Of a stretch of 64,000 nt of DNA, positions 1-9,233 are shown in pieces. Positions within the stretch are counted from its first letter, which is position 1; each line of letters starts with the position of its first letter. This DNA is from Gymnothorax reevesii (lineage: Eukaryota; Chordata; Actinopteri; Anguilliformes; Muraenidae). The position numbers and the translations under genes are program-made. The notes below the pieces were generated by a model, which had not been told where the DNA came from, ran no database searches, and saw only the letters and a list, made by a program, of their open reading frames with translations. The stretch is taken from contig CM056582.1 in assembly GCA_029721435.1 (NCBI GenBank), positions 37,592,611 through 37,656,610 on the forward strand, given 5' to 3'.

Positions 1-90
1 GACTGAAGTTTGGTGAGTTTTTTTCTCAGATTTCAGTGTTAGTAATACCAGCAAGATGATATGAAAAAACACCACCATCACACAACTATG

Positions 91-150
91 CAAAGACTCA
101 AGTCCTCAATCTTTTGATCCGGAGTCAGAAAGCTCCTCCATTAGGTGTCC
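91..150 (-). pseudogene. tRNA-Arg relic 1
   Basis: Plus strand shows GACTCAAGTCCTCA, TTTTGATCCGGAGTCAGA and TCCATTAGG in the order and spacing of the reverse complement of the live gene (GACTCGAACCCTCA, TCTGATCCGAAGTCAGA, TCCATTAGG). T arm, anticodon arm and D loop are therefore recognisable, but the acceptor ends and stem pairing are lost. Present in every unit; copies lie at unit start +90. Confidence 0.85.
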
Positions 151-344
151 TTTCATATTAGGTGACATCATTGGGGTTGACTTATGTTATTCCCTTAAAC
201 AAAGCCTTGTGAGTGTTAGTTTCAAGTTTCTGTTGCAGAAACTGTGACCAAGTCGTGTTAACAAGTACCAGCTTAAAAGAAAGTTTTTGTCTGAGAAACA
301 GCTGGCAAGTGACATTAAAAAGCACCAGCACTAAACAACCATGA

Positions 345-424
345 ATGGTCTCCAACTGTCAGTCTTAATACTAGAGTGAACTAAATTATCCAATATTTGC
401 CTGATGTATTAGTTCACATGGTCA
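345..424 (-). pseudogene. tRNA-Arg relic 2
   Basis: GGTCTCCAACTGTCAGTCTT, CTAAATTATCCAAT and CACATGGTCAGG match the T-arm, D-arm and 5'-end regions of the live gene. It is much decayed and slightly expanded in the middle. Two allelic forms exist among units (CTAGAGTGAAC or CTTGAGTCAAC near 371). Confidence 0.7.
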
Positions 425-530
425 GGTTGAGTTTTGCTTGTCCCTTGACAGTGGTTTTGTGAGTTTTGTCAAGGTTCTTTCTAAAACCGCAGCCAGATAA
501 CATGAAAAACCACGACCAGAAGACACTTAT

Positions 531-597
531 GAAGGGACTCAGATCCTCAATGTTCTGGCTCAAAGTCAGAAACCTCACCTATTAGTTTGCTTTCATA
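531..597 (-). pseudogene. tRNA-Arg relic 3
   Basis: GAAGGGACTC is identical to the 3' part of the live gene, followed by AGATCCTCA, TTCTGGCTCAAAGTCAGA and CTATTAGTTTG in the expected order. The minus-strand 62-codon frame at 547-735 runs through this relic and relic 4 and is not treated as a gene. Confidence 0.82.
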
Positions 598-642
598 CAT
601 TACTACTACTATGTTACATTCAAAAGCTCTGTTATTGAACAA

Positions 643-692
643 GGTATGCTCAATTACCTTATCCAAAATCAGGTGCCCTGTGTATCGGACCG
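643..692 (-). pseudogene. tRNA-Arg relic 4
   Basis: TATGCTCAATTACCTTATCC, AAAATCAGGTG and CGGACCGTA align with relic 9 (ATGCTCAATCACTCTCCAGA, AACTCAGGTG, CGACCGTATGG). It is only distantly tRNA-like by itself and is recognised through relic 9. Confidence 0.6.
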
Positions 693-740
693 TAAAAAAC
701 AGCTTGCAAGTGATATAAACACAAGTGTCAAACAAGCAAG

Positions 741-800
741 AAGGGACTACAGTCCTTCGTCTTCAGATCCGTAGTCAGGAATTTCTCCATTAGGGGCCCT
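741..800 (-). pseudogene. tRNA-Arg relic 5
   Basis: AAGGGACTACAGTCCTTCG, TCTTCAGATCCGTAGTCAGG and CTCCATTAGGGGCC follow the live gene closely, and the sequence just beyond (TTCATATTAGGTAACATCA) matches the same place beside relic 1, so relics 1 and 5 are sister copies including flank. Confidence 0.85.
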
Positions 801-984
801 TCATATTAGGTAACATCATATGACTGAATTGCTTTATTGTCATGAAGAAAAGGTTCCAAGTTCTTTAACTGGTTTCTTTTGACGAAACAGCTACCAGTTC
901 ATATTAACAAGCACCAACTTTAAAGAAAGTTTTTATGTAGGAAATACCGCAAGATACATTAACAAGCACCCCCATGAAACACCC

Positions 985-1030
985 TTGAAGGTTCTCCAAC
1001 AATCAATCCGAAGATCAGGGCCATGTTGGA
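985..1030 (-). pseudogene. tRNA-Arg relic 6, truncated
   Basis: GAAGGTTCTCCAACAATCAA, TCCGAAGATCAGG and GCCATGTTGG retain the T arm and anticodon arm order. Homology stops near 1030, where unrelated sequence begins. It is the counterpart of relic 2. Confidence 0.65.
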
Positions 1031-1478
1031 ATAGTGTTTTTTGTCACGGAAAGTGGCTAACTTCTAGAAAATGAGCTGGAAGTGTATACACGGCAGCCAT
1101 GAGAAGTGTATTCCAGTTTTGTAAATGTAAAGAAAAGGTGCTTCAATGCTTCCTAACGTATCACCTTTGACATAGGGTACACGAAACCATTCTTCATAAA
1201 AACAAAGGTGATAACGCCATCCAGCCATTCAGTGTGGCTGAACCATTTAAAGTGACGACCATCCATACGGGCAATCACAAAAAACAAAGGAACGTGATGG
1301 GCAAGAATGGCATGATCAAGTTGGCCAGTAAATGCATTGGATTGTCGTAGCAGCACGGTTGTCTTCCTTAGCCGTTTTGAATTCCCCTTTACACCTCTCC
1401 TTTACCTCATGACATTATCCAATTGTGGTTGAAGAAACGTTTATGGACATTAGAGCATATGACGTCATTTTTTGTCTA
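1031..1478. other. Non-monomer insert with unrecognised minus-strand reading frame
   Basis: No tRNA-relic structure is evident here apart from a doubtful trace near 1400-1430 (TTATCCAATTGTGG). On the minus strand a frame is open from the stop at about 1402-1404 to 1153, about 82 codons, with the first usual-type start a GTG at 1356 (67 codons). The predicted peptide has a hydrophobic stretch (ILAHHVPLFFVIA) and ends VYPMSKVIR. I do not recognise a family. It recurs with few changes per unit (H to R in units 15 and 17; V to M in units 18 and 19), which array homogenisation explains without coding selection. It could be an old exon or transposon fragment. Confidence 0.4.
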
Positions 1479-1546
1479 TTCAAATTCTGCAGCAAAGTTA
1501 TATAACTTATCCTTTATATGCCATATGATTAGGTCACACGGTCAGG
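1479..1546 (-). pseudogene. tRNA-Arg relic 7
   Basis: TTCAAATTCTGCAGCAAAG, AACTTATCC, GATTAGGTCACACGGTCAGG. The D-arm and 5' acceptor side (TTAGGCCACGTGGTC in the gene) are best preserved. The following GTTGAATTATACTAGTCC matches the flank after relic 2 (GTTGAGTTTTGCTTGTCC). Confidence 0.7.
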
Positions 1547-1648
1547 TTGAATTATACTAGTCCTTTAATTGAAGCCTCATGTTTTTTCAGGTTAATTTTT
1601 AAGAAACAGCTGTCTACTTTTAAAATGCACACGCGTTAAAGTATTGTT

Positions 1649-1710
1649 AAGGGTCTCTTTAATCTTCTGAACCAAGGACTGACACCTTATCCATTCGATC
1701 ACACAGTCAG
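1649..1710 (-). pseudogene. tRNA-Arg relic 8
   Basis: AAGGGTCTCTTTAATCTTCT, GAACCAAGGACTGACACC, TTATCCATTCGATCACACAG. The CCTTATCCATTAGGCCAC segment of the live gene is clearly recognisable as CCTTATCCATTCGATCAC. It ends the relic run; sequence to its right is not monomer-like. Confidence 0.8.
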
Positions 1711-2050
1711 TTTCCATGATGTCAGCTCCATAGAATTAAAAACAGTAAAATGGACGATGTCATGGAGTTGTGGGGATCTGAAGGGAGCTTAAAATGGCCA
1801 CCCTTATTGATAAGAAAGTATTCCTATTGTGACACCTGAAAGGGAAGATCATAGAATTCCACAAAGGTTGGCCAGTATATACAAGCAGCATAGGTAGTTT
1901 CACTCAAGTCTGCCCACTCTTTGATGCAATTGTCAGTGCCCTTTTACTACAGTGTTTGAATTCTATGGATAGCTTAAGGGAGTGTCAGCAGACTTTTATA
2001 ATACTATCTTGTATTCACTATTGACACAATAGGGACTTTAAGCAAGGGCG
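1711..2050. other. Inverted-repeat-rich spacer segment
   Basis: Holds several exact inverted pairs: CCATAGAATT (1728-1737) with AATTCTATGG (1959-1968), CATAGAATTC (1850-1859) with GAATTCTATG (1958-1967), and CCTATTGTG (1823-1831) with CACAATAGG (2025-2033). The last pair sits in longer, imperfect arms of about 30-35 bp (CACCCTTATTG side and AAGCAAGGGCG side). Class C units change CTATGG to CTACGG at 1964-1968, weakening one pair. It may be a decayed inverted-repeat element, but no target-site duplication was identified. No gene is seen. Confidence 0.45.
2018..2032. repeat. Perfect 6-bp hairpin, 3-nt loop
   Basis: CTATTG-ACA-CAATAG, a short perfect palindrome just left of the GC-rich block, present in the units inspected. 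Confidence 0.6.
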
Positions 2051-2057
2051 GATTTTG

Positions 2058-2205
2058 CAACGGCTACGGCACCCGGATATAGATCTGCACTCCGCTGATC
2101 AAGACTGAAGCCGTTGTGCCGGCGTTCTTTGCCGTAGCAGGCTGATCTACCATGGGGAAAGAACCAATCTCACGTGGCCACTACAACGCTTGGTTCAGGA
2201 GATTG
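2058..2205. other. GC-rich structured block of unknown origin
   Basis: This stretch is visibly more GC-rich than the rest of the unit and has nested pairings: GCTACGGC (2063-2070) with GCCGTAGC (2131-2138); CAACGGCT (2058-2065) with AGCCGTTG (2109-2116), the latter overlapping the former so the two are alternatives; GAACCA (2161-2166) with TGGTTC (2191-2196); CAATCTC (2165-2171) with GAGATTG (2199-2205). GCTGATC is directly repeated at 2094 and 2141. CACGTG at 2171-2176 is an E-box palindrome in class A and C units and CATGTG in class B. It does not match tRNA, 5S, U1, U3 or 7SK RNA that I can recognise. Confidence 0.5.
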
Positions 2206-2859
2206 AAAATGTTTTCTATAATTGATTGTGACACACTAAACATTATGTGTTTCAGTGGACTTTTCACACAGACACAGGATACTGTGTAAATTTCGCTGAG
2301 TAAAACCATAGTGAACAATTTTCTGCTGCAGGCTATATTCTCCCCTCATCCCAGCATGGCATACGGTACTTAATTTCTCTACCCTGTAAACATCTATATT
2401 TACTCACATGTACATTAGTCTTTCTTCTACTGCTGTGCATGAAAAGTACACATATGATGTATATAAATGCACACTCCCATGCACTTTACCATTCATTTAC
2501 ACTCTGATTAGATGTGTGCTTAAATTGTCAAACTTTACGTCTTTTTAAAATTGAATTGCTCAAAGTAAAGTTTATTAAAAAGATGCACATTTCTTTTGGT
2601 TATGCTCTGTTCCTGTACTTGGCATAATGACAACAAATTTGAATATTGTAATCAAATATTAACTGTTTCCCATTTCCCCTAAATCTATGACATCTACTCC
2701 TTTTGCCAGTGGGAGCAGGACGAATGAGCACTTACACTGAATTAACTACTTTGCTGACAAACCCCGATTAAAATCCACTGTTGTTTAAAGTCTCTGCTGG
2801 AATTGACAGTGACAGCACCAGCACTTGAGACACTTTTTTCCAGGTGCCATAGGCATTGC
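2206..2859. other. AT-rich spacer 3' of the tRNA (on the gene's strand)
   Basis: No gene, relic or clear mobile element seen. Contains a TATA-like TATATAAA at 2460-2467, several AATAAA-like and T/A runs, and the site of the 5-bp deletion in unit 6 (near 2690 in unit coordinates). Variation between units is comparatively dense here by eye. Confidence 0.5.
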
Positions 2860-2901
2860 AAAATCTGCCATTGTTGCTGGTCCAGATGAAATGCACAATT
2901 C

Positions 2902-2974
2902 CGACGACGAAGGGCCTCGAACCCTCAGTCTTCTGATCCGAAGTCAGACGCCTTATCCATTAGGCCACGTGGTC
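2902..2974 (-). tRNA. tRNA-Arg (TCG), acceptor-stem variant, unit 1
   Basis: Same fold and anticodon (2939-2941) as the majority gene but with three changes near the 3' side: C72 restores a G1:C72 pair, C69 leaves a C4:C69 mismatch in the acceptor stem, and G60 replaces T60 in the T loop, altering the B box to GGTTCGAGGCC. The mismatch may lower stability or processing. It could be a weak gene or an early pseudogene. Confidence 0.85.
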
Positions 2975-3085
2975 ATTGCATGACAAGGCTGACTCCGAAC
3001 AGTGAGCTGTGAGAACTGACAGCGGTTGATCAGTGCCATGTCAAATAACCGCTGTCATGTTGAGTTAAACAGCCCTGTCATTGAA
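2975..3085. other. 5' flank of the tRNA gene (on the gene's strand)
   Basis: About 110 bp between the live gene and relic 9. It is nearly invariant among units. It contains GACAGCGGTT (3017-3026) and the related inverted motif AACCGCTGTC (3047-3056), a 10-bp perfect inverted repeat spaced by 20 bp. Part of it (GTTGAGTTAAACAGCCCTG) is monomer flank shared with the relics. Confidence 0.55.
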
Positions 3086-3149
3086 AAACTCTCATGCTCA
3101 ATCACTCTCCAGATCCAAACTCAGGTGTTTCGACCGTATGGTCAGGCTG
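3086..3149 (-). pseudogene. tRNA-Arg relic 9
   Basis: CATGCTCAATCACTCTCC, AGATCCAAACTCAGGTG, CGACCGTATGGTCAGG. It lies about 110 bp upstream of the live gene on the gene's own strand, is the sister of relic 4, and leads across the unit boundary into relic 1. Confidence 0.68.
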
Positions 3150-3166
3150 AGCAATGTTAGCCCCTT

Positions 3167-6100
3167 GACTGAAGTTTGGTGAGTTTTTTTCTCAGATTTC
3201 AGTGTTAGTAACACCAGCAAGATGATATGAAAAAACACCACCATCACACAACTATGCAAAGACTCAAGTCCTCAATCTTTTGATCCGGAGTCAGAAAGCT
3301 CCTCCATTAGGTGTCCTTTCATATTAGGTGATATTATTGGGGTTGACTTATGTTATTCCCTTAAACAAAGCCTTGTGAGTGTTAGTTTCAAGTTTCTGTT
3401 GCAGAAACTGTGACCAAGTCGTGTTAACAAGTACCAGCTTAAAAGAAAGTTTTTGTCTGAGAAACAGCTGGCAAGTGACATTAAAAAGCACCAGCACTAA
3501 ACAACCATGAATGGTCTCCAACTGTCAGTCTTAATACTTGAGTCAACTAAATTATCCAATATTTGCCTGATGTATTAGTTCACATGGTCAGGTTGAGTTT
3601 TGCTTGTCCCTTGACAGTGGTTTTGTGAGTTTTGTCAAGGTTCTTTCTAAAACCGCAGCCAGATAACATGAAAAACCACGACCAGAAGACACTTATGAAG
3701 GGACTCAGATCCTCAATGTTCTGGCTCAAAGTCAGAAACCTCGCCTATTAGTTTGCTTTCATACATTACTACTACTATGTTACATTCAAAAGCTCTGTTA
3801 TTGAACAAGGTATGCTCAATTACCTTATCCAAAATCAGGTGCCCTGTGTATCGGACCGTAAAAAACAGCTTGCAAGTGATATAAACACAAGTGTCAAACA
3901 AGCAAGAAGGGACTACAGTCCTTCGTCTTCAGATCCGTAGTCAGGAATTTCTCCATTAGGGGCCCTTCATATTAGGTAACATCATATGACTGAATTGCTT
4001 TATTGTCATGAAGAAAAGGTTCCAAGTTCTTAAACTGGTTTCTTTTGACGAAACAGCTACCAGTTCATATTAACAAGCACCAACTTTAAAGAAAGTTTTT
4101 ATGTAGGAAATACCGCAAGATACATTAACAAGCACCCCCATGAAACACCCTTGAAGGTTCTCCAACAATCAATCCGAAGATCAGGGCCATGTTGGAATAG
4201 TGTTTTTTGTCACGGAAAGTGGCTAACTTCTAGAAAATGAGCTGGAAGTGTATACACGGCAGCCATGAGAAGTGTATTCCAGTTTTGTAAATGTAAAGAA
4301 AAGGTGCTTCAATGCTTCCTAACGTATCACCTTTGACATAGGGTATACGAAACCATTCTTCATAAAAACAAAGGTGATAACGCCATCCAGCCATTCAGTG
4401 TGGCTGAACCATTTAAAGTGACGACCATCCATACGGGCAATCACAAAAAACAAAGGAACGTGATGGGCAAGAATGGCATGATCAAGTTGGCCAGTAAATG
4501 CATTGGATTGTCGTAGCAGCACGGTTGTCTTCCTTAGCCGTTTTGAATTCCCCTTTACACCTCTCCTTTACCTCATGACATTATCCAATTGTGGTTGAAG
4601 AAACGTTTATGGACATTAGAGCATATGACGTCATTTTTTGTCTATTCAAATTCTGCAGCAAAGTTATATAACTTATCCTTTATATGCCATATGATTAGGT
4701 CACACGGTCAGGTTGAATTATACTAGTCCTTTAATTGAAGCCTCATGTTTTTTCAGGTTAATTTTTAAGAAACAGCTGTCTACTTTTAAAATGCACACGC
4801 GTTAAAGTATTGTTAAGGGTCTCTTTAATCTTCTGAACCAAGGACTGACACCTTATCCATTCGATCACACAGTCAGTTTCCATGATGTCAGCTCCATAGA
4901 ATTAAAAACAGTAAAATGGACGATGTCATGGAGTTGTGGGGATCTGAAGGGAGCTTAAAATGGCCACCCTTATTGATAAGAAAGTATTCCTATTGTGACA
5001 CCTGAAAGGGAAGATCATAGAATTCCACAAAGGTTGGCCAGTATATACAAGCAGCATAGGTAGTTTCACTCAAGTCTGCCCACTCTTTGATGCAATTGTC
5101 AGTGCCCTTTTACTACAGTGTTTGAATTCTATGGATAGCTTAAGGGAGTGTCAGCAGACTTTTATAATACTATCTTGTATTCACTATTGACACAATAGGG
5201 ACTTTAAGCAAGGGCGGATTTTGCGACGGCTACGGCACCCGGATATAGATCTGCACTCCACTGATCTAGACTGAAGCCGTTGTGCCGGCGTTCTTTGCCG
5301 TAGCAGGCTGATCTACCATGGGGAAAGAACCAATCTCACGTGGCCACTACAACGCTTGGTTCAGGAGATTGAAAATGTTTTCTATAATTGATTGTGACAC
5401 ACTAAACATTATGTGTTTCAGTGGACTTTTCACACAGACACAGGATACTGTGTAAAGTTCGCTGAGTAAAACCATAGTGAACAATTTTCTGCTGCAGGCT
5501 ATATTCTCCCCTCATCCCAGCATGGCATACGGTACTTAATTTCTCTACCCTGTAAACATCTATATTTACTCACATGTACATTAGTCTTTCTTCTACTGCT
5601 GTGCATGAAAAGTACACATATGATGTATATAAATGCACACTCCCATGCACTTTACCATTCATTTACACTCTGATTAGATGTGTGCTTTAATTGTCAAACT
5701 TTACGTCTTTTTAAAATTGAATTGCTCAAAGTAAAGTTTATTAAAAAGATGCACATTTCTTTTGGTTATGCTCTGTTCCTGTACTTGGCATAATGACAAC
5801 AAATTTGAATATTGTAATCAAATATTAACTGTTTCCCATTTCCCCTAAATCTATGACATCTACTCCTTTTGCCAGTGGGAGCAGGACGAATGAGCACTTA
5901 CACTGAATTAACTACTTTGCTGACAAACCCCGATTAAAATCCACTGTTGTTTAAAGTCTCTGCTGGAATTGACAGTGACAGCACCAGCACTTGAGACACT
6001 TTTTTCCAGGTGCCATAGGCATTGCAAAATCTGCCATTGTTGCTGGTCCAGATGAAATGCACAATTCCGACGACGAAGGGCCTCGAACCCTCAGTCTTCT

Positions 6101-6332
6101 GATCCGAAGTCAGACGCCTTATCCATTAGGCCACGTGGTCATTGCATGACAAGGCTGACTCCGAACAGTGAGCTGTGAGAACTGACAGCGGTTGATCAGT
6201 GCCATGTCAAATAACCGCTGTCATGTTGAGTTAAACAGCCCTGTCATTGAAAAACTCTCATGCTCAATCACTCTCCAGATCCAAACTCAGGTGTTTCGAC
6301 CGTATGGTCAGGCTGAGCAATGTTAGCCCCTT
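3167..6332. repeat. Array unit 2 (class A)
   Basis: Class A copy. Marks include GATATTATT near 3330, a private CTTAAACTGG near 4029, CACTGATCTAGAC near 5258 (shared with unit 6) and a private TAAAGTTCG near 5453. CCTCGCC near 3740 is shared with unit 3. Its tRNA is the same variant as in unit 1. Confidence 0.97.
6068..6140 (-). tRNA. tRNA-Arg (TCG), acceptor-stem variant, unit 2
   Basis: Carries the same C72, C69 and G60 changes as the unit 1 gene, so the variant spread with a unit duplication or conversion rather than arising twice. Anticodon, D arm and A box are unchanged. Confidence 0.85.
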
Positions 6333-9191
6333 GACTGAAGTTTGGTGAGTTTTTTTCTCAGATTTCAGTGTTAGTAACACCAGCAAGATGATATGAAAAA
6401 ACACCACCATCACACAACTATGCAAAGACTCAAGTCCTCAATCTTTTGATCCGGAGTCAGAAAGCTCCTCCATTAGGTGTCCTTTCATATTAGGTGACAT
6501 TATTGGGGTTGACTTATGTTATTCCCTTAAACAAAGCCTTGTGAGTGTTAGTTTCAAGTTTCTGTTGCAGAAACTGTGACCAAGTCGTGTTAACAAGTAC
6601 CAGCTTAAAAGAAAGTTTTTGTCTGAGAAACAGCTGGCAAGTGACATTAAAAAGCACCAGCACTAAACAACCATGAATGGTCTCCAACTGTCAGTCTTAA
6701 TACTTGAGTCAACTAAATTATCCAATATTTGCCTGATGTATTAGTTCACATGGTCAGGTTGAGTTTTGCTTGTCCCTTGACAGTGGTTTTGTGAGTTTTG
6801 TCAAGGTTCTTTCTAAAACCGCAGCCAGATAACATGAAAAACCACGACCAGAAGACACTTATGAAGGGACTCAGATCCTCAATGTTCTGGCTCAAAGTCA
6901 GAAACCTCGCCTATTAGTTTGCTTTCATACATTACTACTACTATGTTACATTCAAAAGCTCTGTTATTGAACAAGGTATGCTCAATTACCTTATCCAAAA
7001 TCAGGTGCCCTGTGTATCGGACCGTAAAAAACAGCTTGCAAGTGATATAAACACAAGTGTCAAACAAGCAAGAAGGGACTACAGTCCTTCGTCTTCAGAT
7101 CCGTAGTCAGGAATTTCTCCATTAGGGGCCCTTCATATTAGGTAACATCATATGACTGAATTGCTTTATTGTCATGAAGAAAAGGTTCCAAGTTCTTTAA
7201 CTGGTTTCTTTTGACGAAACAGCTACCAGTTCATATTAACAAGCACCAACTTTAAAGAAAGTTTTTATGTAGGAAATACCGCAAGATACATTAACAAGCA
7301 CCCCCATGAAACACCCTTGAAGGTTCTCCAACAATCAATCCGAAGATCAGGGCCATGTTGGAATAGTGTTTTTTGTCACGGAAAGTGGCTAACTTCTAGA
7401 AAATGAGCTGGAAGTGTATACACGGCAGCCATGAGAAGTGTATTCCAGTTTTGTAAATGTAAAGAAAAGGTGCTTCAATGCTTCCTAACGTATCACCTTT
7501 GACATAGGGTACACGAAACCATTCTTCATAAAAACAAAGGTGATAACGCCATCCAGCCATTCAGTGTGGCTGAACCATTTAAAGTGACGACCATCCATAC
7601 GGGCAATCACAAAAAACAAAGGAACGTGATGGGCAAGAATGGCATGATCAAGTTGGCCAGTAAATGCATTGGATTGTCGTAGCAGCACGGTTGTCTTCCT
7701 TAGCCGTTTTGAATTCCCCTTTACACCTCTCCTTTACCTCATGACATTATCCAATTGTGGTTGAAGAAACGTTTATGGACATTAGAGCATATGACGTCAT
7801 TTTTTGTCTATTCAAATTCTGCAGCAAAGTTATATAACTTATCCTTTATATGCCATATGATTAGGTCACACGGTCAGGTTGAATTATACTAGTCCTTTAA
7901 TTGAAGCCTCATGTTTTTTCAGGTTAATTTTTAAGAAACAGCTGTCTACTTTTAAAATGCACACGCGTTAAAGTATTGTTAAGGGTCTCTTTAATCTTCT
8001 GAACCAAGGACTGACACCTTATCCATTCGATCACACAGTCAGTTTCCATGATGTCAGCTCCATAGAATTAAAAACAGTAAAATAGACGATGTCATGGAGT
8101 TGTGGGGATCTGAAGGGAGCTTAAAATGGCCACCCTTATTGATAAGAAAGTATTCCTATTGTAACACCTGAAAGGGAAGATCATAGAATTCCACAAAGGT
8201 TGGCCAGTATATACAAGCAGCATAGGTAGTTTCACTCAAGTCTGCCCACTCTTTGATGCAATTGTCAGTGCCCTTTTACTACAGTGTTTGAATTCTATGG
8301 ATAGCTTAAGGGAGTGTCAGCAGACTTTTATAATACTATCTTGTATTCACTATTGACACAATAGGGACTTTAAGCAAGGGCGGATTTTGCGACGGCTACA
8401 GCACCCGGATATAGATCTGCACTCCACTGATCAAGACTGAAGCCGTTGTGCCGGCGTTCTTTGCCGTAGCAGGCTGATCTACCATGGGGAAAGAACCAAT
8501 CTCACGTGGCCACTACAACGCTTGGTTCAGGAGATTGAAAATGTTTTCTATAATTGATTGTGACACACTAAACATTATGTGTTTCAGTGGACTTTTCACA
8601 CAGACACAGGATACTGTGTAAATTTCGCTGAGTAAAACCATAGTGAACAATTTTCTGCTGCAGGCTATATTCTCCCCTCATCCCAGCATGGCATACGGTA
8701 CTTAATTTCTCTACCCTGTAAACATCTATATTTACTCACATGTACATTAGTCTTTCTTCTACTGCTGTGCATGAAAAGTACACATATGATGTATATAAAT
8801 GCACACTCCCATGCACTTTACCATTCATTTACACTCTGATTAGATGTGTGCTTTAATTGTCAAACTTTACGTCTTTTTAAAATTGAATTGCTCAAAGTAA
8901 AGTTTATTAAAAAGATGCACATTTCTTTTGGTTATGCTCTGTTCCTGTACTTGGCATAATGACAACAAATTTGAATATTGTAATCAAATATTAACTGTTT
9001 CCCATTTCCCCTTAATCTATGACATCTACTCCTTTTGCCAGTGGGAGCAGGACGAATGAGCACTCACACTGAATTAACTACTTTGCTGACAAACCCCGAT
9101 TAAAATCCACTGTTGTTTAAAGTCTCTGCTGGATTTGACAGTGACAGCACCAGCACTTGAGACACTTTTTTCCAGGTGCCATGGGCATTGC

Positions 9192-9195
9192 AAAA
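9192..9195 (-). terminator. First Pol III T-run downstream of the tRNA (unit 3 example)
   Basis: On the minus strand the first run of four T's after the tRNA lies about 39 nt past its 3' end (AAAA on the plus strand). The same run is present at the equivalent place in other units, for example 2860-2863 in unit 1. Four T's can terminate Pol III, but this is further out than the usual near-gene terminator, so a long 3' trailer is predicted. Confidence 0.55.
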
Positions 9196-9233
9196 TCTGC
9201 CATTGTTGCTGGTCCAGATGAAATGCACAATTC

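Larger units (their letters stand above)
531..1030 (-). repeat. Four-relic block (relics 3-6), shortened copy of live gene-relic 9-relic 1-relic 2
   Basis: Element by element, the order matches 2902-3590. Flank TGTTACATTCAAAAGCTCTG then TTATTGAACAAGGTATGCTC (618-654) aligns with GTTGAGTTAAACAGCCCTG then TCATTGAAAAACTCTCATGC after the live gene. Positions about 895-975 (ATTAACAAGCACCAACTTTA, AAGAAAGTTTTTATG, GATACATTAACAAGCACC) align with about 249-333 (GTTAACAAGTACCAGCTTAA, AAGAAAGTTTTTGTC, GTGACATTAAAAAGCACC). Spacings are shorter by deletions of roughly 70-75 bp between the first members. Confidence 0.75.
1..3166. repeat. Array unit 1 (class A), reference unit
   Basis: Used here as the coordinate reference for unit anatomy; add the start of another unit minus 1 to transfer positions. 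Class A marks are AAGAAAGTATT near 1813 and CCAGTATATAC near 1872. It shares TAATACC near 54 and CTAGAGTGAAC near 371 with unit 4. Its private changes include CAACGGCT near 2058 (CGACGGCT elsewhere) and CTTAAATTG near 2520. It shares GGAATTGAC near 2800 and a variant tRNA with unit 2. Confidence 0.97.

Noticed and set aside
547..735. Recurrent 62-codon minus-strand frame (one per unit)
   Set aside because: It runs across tRNA relics 3 and 4 and their flank. It recurs because the unit recurs; no domain, no upstream signal, and the sequence is explained by monomer homology.
2460..2467. TATATAAA as a Pol II promoter
   Set aside because: No reading frame or transcript feature follows; the spacer is AT-rich and such a match is expected by chance.
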